DNA of 8,501 nt from Chloroflexota bacterium (GTDB lineage: Bacteria > Chloroflexota > Anaerolineae > J102): the NCBI GenBank assembly GCA_013152695.1, contig JAADFV010000052.1, positions 1-8,501 on the forward strand, read 5' to 3'. Positions 6,195-8,501 of this stretch are shown piece by piece. Positions within the stretch are counted from its first letter, which is position 1. Each line of letters begins with the position of its first letter. The notes beneath the pieces are model-generated. The model was not told the DNA's origin. It did no database searches and saw nothing but the letters and a program-made list of their open reading frames with translations. Made by a program: the position numbers and the translations under genes.

Positions 6195-6252
6195 CATGTT
6201 GCTCCTAAGGGGTGTCAAGACGAATGAAATTGAACTAAATAGGGTTGAAGCA

Positions 6253-6281
6253 AGCATAACAAGGATGGAGGGTTAAAGCAA
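6253..6281 (-). promoter_or_regulatory. Sigma70-type promoter of the CMD-like and response regulator genes
   Basis: On the minus strand TTGCTT (6281-6276), a 17-base spacer and TATGCT (6258-6253), the latter preceded by TG at the extended -10 position. The predicted start is near 6246, giving a leader of about 50 nt before the ATG at 6194. Confidence 0.6.
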
Positions 6282-6331
6282 GTAAAGAATGCGATCTTGC
6301 AATTAAGGGGTAAGCTTGACCTGCATCTTCC

Positions 6332-6360
6332 TTGCATTTCTCGGTTTTTGGCAGTATAAT
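6332..6360 (+). promoter_or_regulatory. Sigma70-type promoter of the Crp/Fnr-family gene
   Basis: TTGCAT (6332-6337), a 17-base spacer and a consensus TATAAT (6355-6360). The predicted start is around 6367, leaving a leader of about 140 nt before the ATG at 6508. Confidence 0.75.
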
Positions 6361-6378
6361 GGGAATATAAATTCCATT
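6358..6378. promoter_or_regulatory. Inverted repeat at the crp-like transcription start (possible operator)
   Basis: GGAAT-ATAA-ATTCC (6362-6375) is a perfect 5-bp dyad. With one bulged G the arms extend to AATGG(G)AAT and ATTCCATT (6358-6378). It overlaps the end of the -10 box and the predicted start, a position suited to repression, perhaps autoregulation. Confidence 0.4.
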
Positions 6379-6390
6379 TTGGGGGAATGC

Positions 6391-6421
6391 GCAGCGTTAA
6401 TGTGGTTAGCTTTAACGTTGC
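6391..6421 (+). promoter_or_regulatory. Inverted repeat in the crp-like leader
   Basis: GCAGCGTTAA (6391-6400) and TTAACGTTGC (6412-6421) pair at 9 of 10 positions around an 11-base spacer. It lies in the untranslated leader some 25 nt after the predicted start. It may be an operator or an RNA hairpin. No T-run follows, so it is not a terminator. Confidence 0.4.
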
Positions 6422-6507
6422 TCCAATTCGTTCGAGAGATTTTGAAGATAGAATTTGGATAAGCGCCCTTCGTTTTCATATTTGCCTTACATTGAATCGA
6501 GGTTTTC

Positions 6508-7200
6508 ATGAAAGAGATCACATCATCTAATCCTACCGAAGAGATTTCCGAGTTTTTTGCGCAGCTACCCCACGATGATCCTGCCTTTGGCCGGGCCGTG
6601 AGAATCATGCGGGTACCACCGGGTGAGTGTGTTGCCAAAGCAGAGGACATGGAGAAATATGTCTATATTTTGATGAGTGGTCGTTTACAGCTGGTGGCCA
6701 CCAGTAAAGAAGGTCGGAGTCTGGTTGTCTCCACTTTGGGGCCGGGTTCCGTTTTTGGGGAGGGGGCAATACTTGATTTGGGAGAACCACTCAGTATTTG
6801 TGCTCAGGCGATTGATCCTTGTGTGGTGTGGCGCTTGACGGCTGAGCAAGCTTTGACATTTACCAACCAGCATCCCATTTTGGGGTTGGGAATGTTGCGC
6901 ACCTTTGGCCGACGCCTGGCTCAGGTCGAAAATCGTTTGGAAGATGTGGCCTACAAACGCCTACCCGAGCGCCTTGCTCATGAGCTGCTACGACAACGAG
7001 ATCTGGCAGGCAGTGATGAAATCCGGGTTAGTCATCAGGCTTTGGCTGACTCTTTGGGCACCTATCGCGAAACCATCAGCGCCATCCTGCGCGACTTCAA
7101 GAAGGAACGTTGGGTTGAATTGGGTTACCGGCGGATCACGCTAAGGGATCCTCAGGCTTTAGCAGACATGGCGAATTACCAAAGCGAAATTATCTCTTAG
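6508..7200 (+). CDS. Crp/Fnr-family transcriptional regulator
   Basis: A 230-residue regulator. Residues about 28-118 form the cyclic-nucleotide-binding-like beta barrel (RVPPGECVAKAEDMEKYVYI begins it at 35-54; GPGSVFGEGAILDLGEP, 78-94). A long helix (about 123-148) should make the dimer contact, and residues 172-213 form the winged helix-turn-helix (SHQALADSLGTYRETISAIL, 175-194). The recognition helix keeps Arg187-Glu188-Thr189 as in CRP, but Ala192 occupies about the place of CRP Arg185. In the phosphate-binding cassette the position of the cAMP-contacting arginine is Leu95 (GEPLS), so cAMP binding is unlikely. There is no N-terminal four-cysteine motif (only C41, C98 and C105), so it is not an Fnr iron-sulfur sensor. 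The ligand is unknown. GAGG (6499-6502) precedes the ATG by 5 nt. It is divergent from the CMD/response regulator pair and has its own consensus-like promoter. Confidence 0.93.
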   Translation: MKEITSSNPTEEISEFFAQLPHDDPAFGRAVRIMRVPPGECVAKAEDMEKYVYILMSGRLQLVATSKEGRSLVVSTLGPGSVFGEGAILDLGEPLSICAQAIDPCVVWRLTAEQALTFTNQHPILGLGMLRTFGRRLAQVENRLEDVAYKRLPERLAHELLRQRDLAGSDEIRVSHQALADSLGTYRETISAILRDFKKERWVELGYRRITLRDPQALADMANYQSEIIS

Positions 7201-7253
7201 GGTGTTTTTCCTTTTATCTCACTTGCCCAAGCTGTTGATCGACAGACCCTATA

Positions 7254-8501
7254 ATGCTTCCGAGTGAGTTTATTGTTCGGATGGAGCGATTTCTGGGGGA
7301 GGAGGCGCAAGATTTCTTGCATAGCCTGACCCAGGCTCCCAGGCAAGGGTTACGCGTCAACACCCTAAAGATCGCTGTAGATCAATTTCAGGAACGAACA
7401 GAGTTCAAATTAAAGCCTGTCCCCTGGTGTCCGGAGGGCTTCATTGTGGAAATGAACGAGGAGGGAACGCCTGGCCGACACCCTGATCACGCGGCGGGGC
7501 TGTATTATTTACAGGACCCCAGCGCTATGGCGGCGACGGTATTACTGGAGCCGCAACCTGGTGATATTGTTTTGGATATGGCAGCGGCACCAGGCGGTAA
7601 ATCTACCCATATCGCCGCTCGCTTGCAAGGACAGGGCTTGTTGGTGAGCAATGAATGGGTACGTGGGCGCGTGGCGGCCCTGATCGAGAATACAGAACGC
7701 CTGGGGATCAGAAATATGCTGGTTATGAATGCGTCGCCTGCTCGCCTGGCACAACATTGGCCGGCCCAATTCGATCGTATCTTAGTGGATGCGCCTTGTT
7801 CGGGCGAAGGAATGTTTCGCAAGTCTGCAGCGGCGCGAAGGGCATGGCGTCTTGATTCGGTACGAGGAAATGCCAAACGCCAATTGAAAATCCTCAGCAG
7901 CGCTGCCCAGATGCTACGTCCTGGTGGACGCCTGGTGTATGCTACTTGTACTTTTGCCCCTGAGGAGAATGAGGAAGTGATTGCCCGCTTCTTACGACAA
8001 CATCCCGACTTTTCTCTCCTAGAGCCTGATTGGCAGCCAGGTTGGGACAGAGGACGAGTTGAGTGGGTGTCGCCGGAGCTGGCGGAGGGGGCGCCGCTTG
8101 AGCGGTGTGTACGAATCTGGCCGCATCGGGCGCCAGCAGAGGGACATTTTTTGGCGGCTCTGCATAAGGAGGGCGATGCCCAGCCTCTTTTTTTGCCCTC
8201 TCCCCGTAGCGAACTATCTCCCTCCCTCAGCTCCCAACTACGCCCATTTTGGCAAGAAGTTCTGGGGCAGGATTTACCCCGACAGGGCTGGGCGCAATAT
8301 GGTGATTGGTTGCACCTCTTACCGGTAGCTCCCGATTTTTGGGGCACGGTCCGGCCTGTACGGGCTGGATTACGACTGGGTAAGGTGTCGGGTGGACGTT
8401 TTACACCGCATCATGCCCTCGCCTTGGCGCAAGCTTTCGGGCAGGGACGGGTGGTGCTGGATTTGGCGCGGGATTCGACAACACTACTGGCCTACTTACG
8501 G
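7254..8501 (+). CDS. RsmF/NSUN-type rRNA cytosine-C5 methyltransferase (3' end beyond window)
   Basis: Open from the ATG at 7254 to the edge: 416 residues, C-terminus missing. A SAM-dependent m5C RNA methyltransferase of the NOL1/NOP2/Sun family. The N-terminal RNA-binding part (LPSEFIVRMERFLG, then GLRVNTLK) matches the usual start of this family and fixes the first ATG. The catalytic core has YYLQDPSAM (84-92), motif I DMAAAPGGKST (108-118), motif IV DAPCSGEGMFRK (179-190, C182 for product release) and motif VI YATCTFAPEENEE (229-241, nucleophile C232). After residue 300, an additional C-terminal region (GKVSGGRFTPHHALALA near 377-393) resembles the extra domain of RsmF/YebU-type enzymes that modify 16S rRNA. 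RsmF is thus the best guess, but other rRNA targets are possible. No clear Shine-Dalgarno; 53 nt separate it from the crp-like stop without a terminator, so read-through is likely. Confidence 0.92.
   Translation, partial: MLPSEFIVRMERFLGEEAQDFLHSLTQAPRQGLRVNTLKIAVDQFQERTEFKLKPVPWCPEGFIVEMNEEGTPGRHPDHAAGLYYLQDPSAMAATVLLEPQPGDIVLDMAAAPGGKSTHIAARLQGQGLLVSNEWVRGRVAALIENTERLGIRNMLVMNASPARLAQHWPAQFDRILVDAPCSGEGMFRKSAAARRAWRLDSVRGNAKRQLKILSSAAQMLRPGGRLVYATCTFAPEENEEVIARFLRQHPDFSLLEPDWQPGWDRGRVEWVSPELAEGAPLERCVRIWPHRAPAEGHFLAALHKEGDAQPLFLPSPRSELSPSLSSQLRPFWQEVLGQDLPRQGWAQYGDWLHLLPVAPDFWGTVRPVRAGLRLGKVSGGRFTPHHALALAQAFGQGRVVLDLARDSTTLLAYLR

Noticed and set aside
7250..7255. TATAAT overlapping the methyltransferase start codon as a promoter
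   Set aside because: No -35 at 16-18 bases, and transcription would begin inside the gene; the family N-terminus requires the ATG at 7254.
7505..8347. Minus-strand frame of 280 codons
   Set aside because: Arg/Ser-rich antisense shadow of the RNA methyltransferase, whose catalytic motifs lie in the plus frame.

Overview
The window reads as bacterial chromosome, probably from an environmental member of the Chloroflexota. That assignment is an inference from the gene style: a lipoprotein with a Pro/Thr-rich tail, a Tat-exported molybdoenzyme, a NOL1/NOP2/Sun-type rRNA methyltransferase and moderate GC. No rRNA or other marker fixes it. There is no CRISPR array, tRNA, integrase or transposase.

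Left part (1-4416, minus strand). A four-gene operon is read from right to left: a lipoprotein with TPR-like and rhodanese domains (4416-3733), a four-cluster [4Fe-4S] electron-transfer subunit (3688-2960), a ten-helix NrfD/PsrC-type quinone-interacting membrane subunit (2949-1705), and a Tat-exported molybdopterin catalytic subunit (from 1701, running off the left edge). The B-C-A subunit order matches tetrathionate reductase (ttrBCA) and the related srdBCA layout. The substrate cannot be read from the sequence. A rhodanese protein tethered on the outer face suggests sulfur chemistry (polysulfide, thiosulfate or tetrathionate), by analogy with Sud and polysulfide reductase in Wolinella.

Control region (4417-5159). 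On the minus strand, just upstream of the operon, is a structured RNA that I read as a molybdenum cofactor (Moco) riboswitch (4690-4584). Its closing-stem 3' strand overlaps the 5' arm of an intrinsic terminator (4589-4553) ending in seven U residues. The geometry predicts an ON switch: Moco-bound RNA would break the terminator and let the molybdoenzyme operon be transcribed. A 9-bp hairpin just upstream competes for the same closing-stem strand. Seven tandem copies of a GACTANN heptamer lie in the leader between terminator and first gene. Further upstream are two operator-like dyads sharing TTGTC/GACAA arms about three helical turns apart, then a degenerate MITE-like repeat (4858-5034).

Right part. 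A two-gene minus-strand unit encodes a cysteine-free carboxymuconolactone decarboxylase-like protein (6194-5883) and a NarL/LuxR-type response regulator with no kinase nearby (5837-5160). It diverges from a Crp/Fnr-family regulator (6508-7200, plus). The 310-base divergent region holds a good sigma70-type promoter in each direction and two inverted repeats near the crp-like transcription start. An m5C RNA methyltransferase of the RsmF/NSUN type follows (7254 onward, plus) and runs off the right edge. Whether either regulator controls the molybdoenzyme operon is not shown by the sequence.
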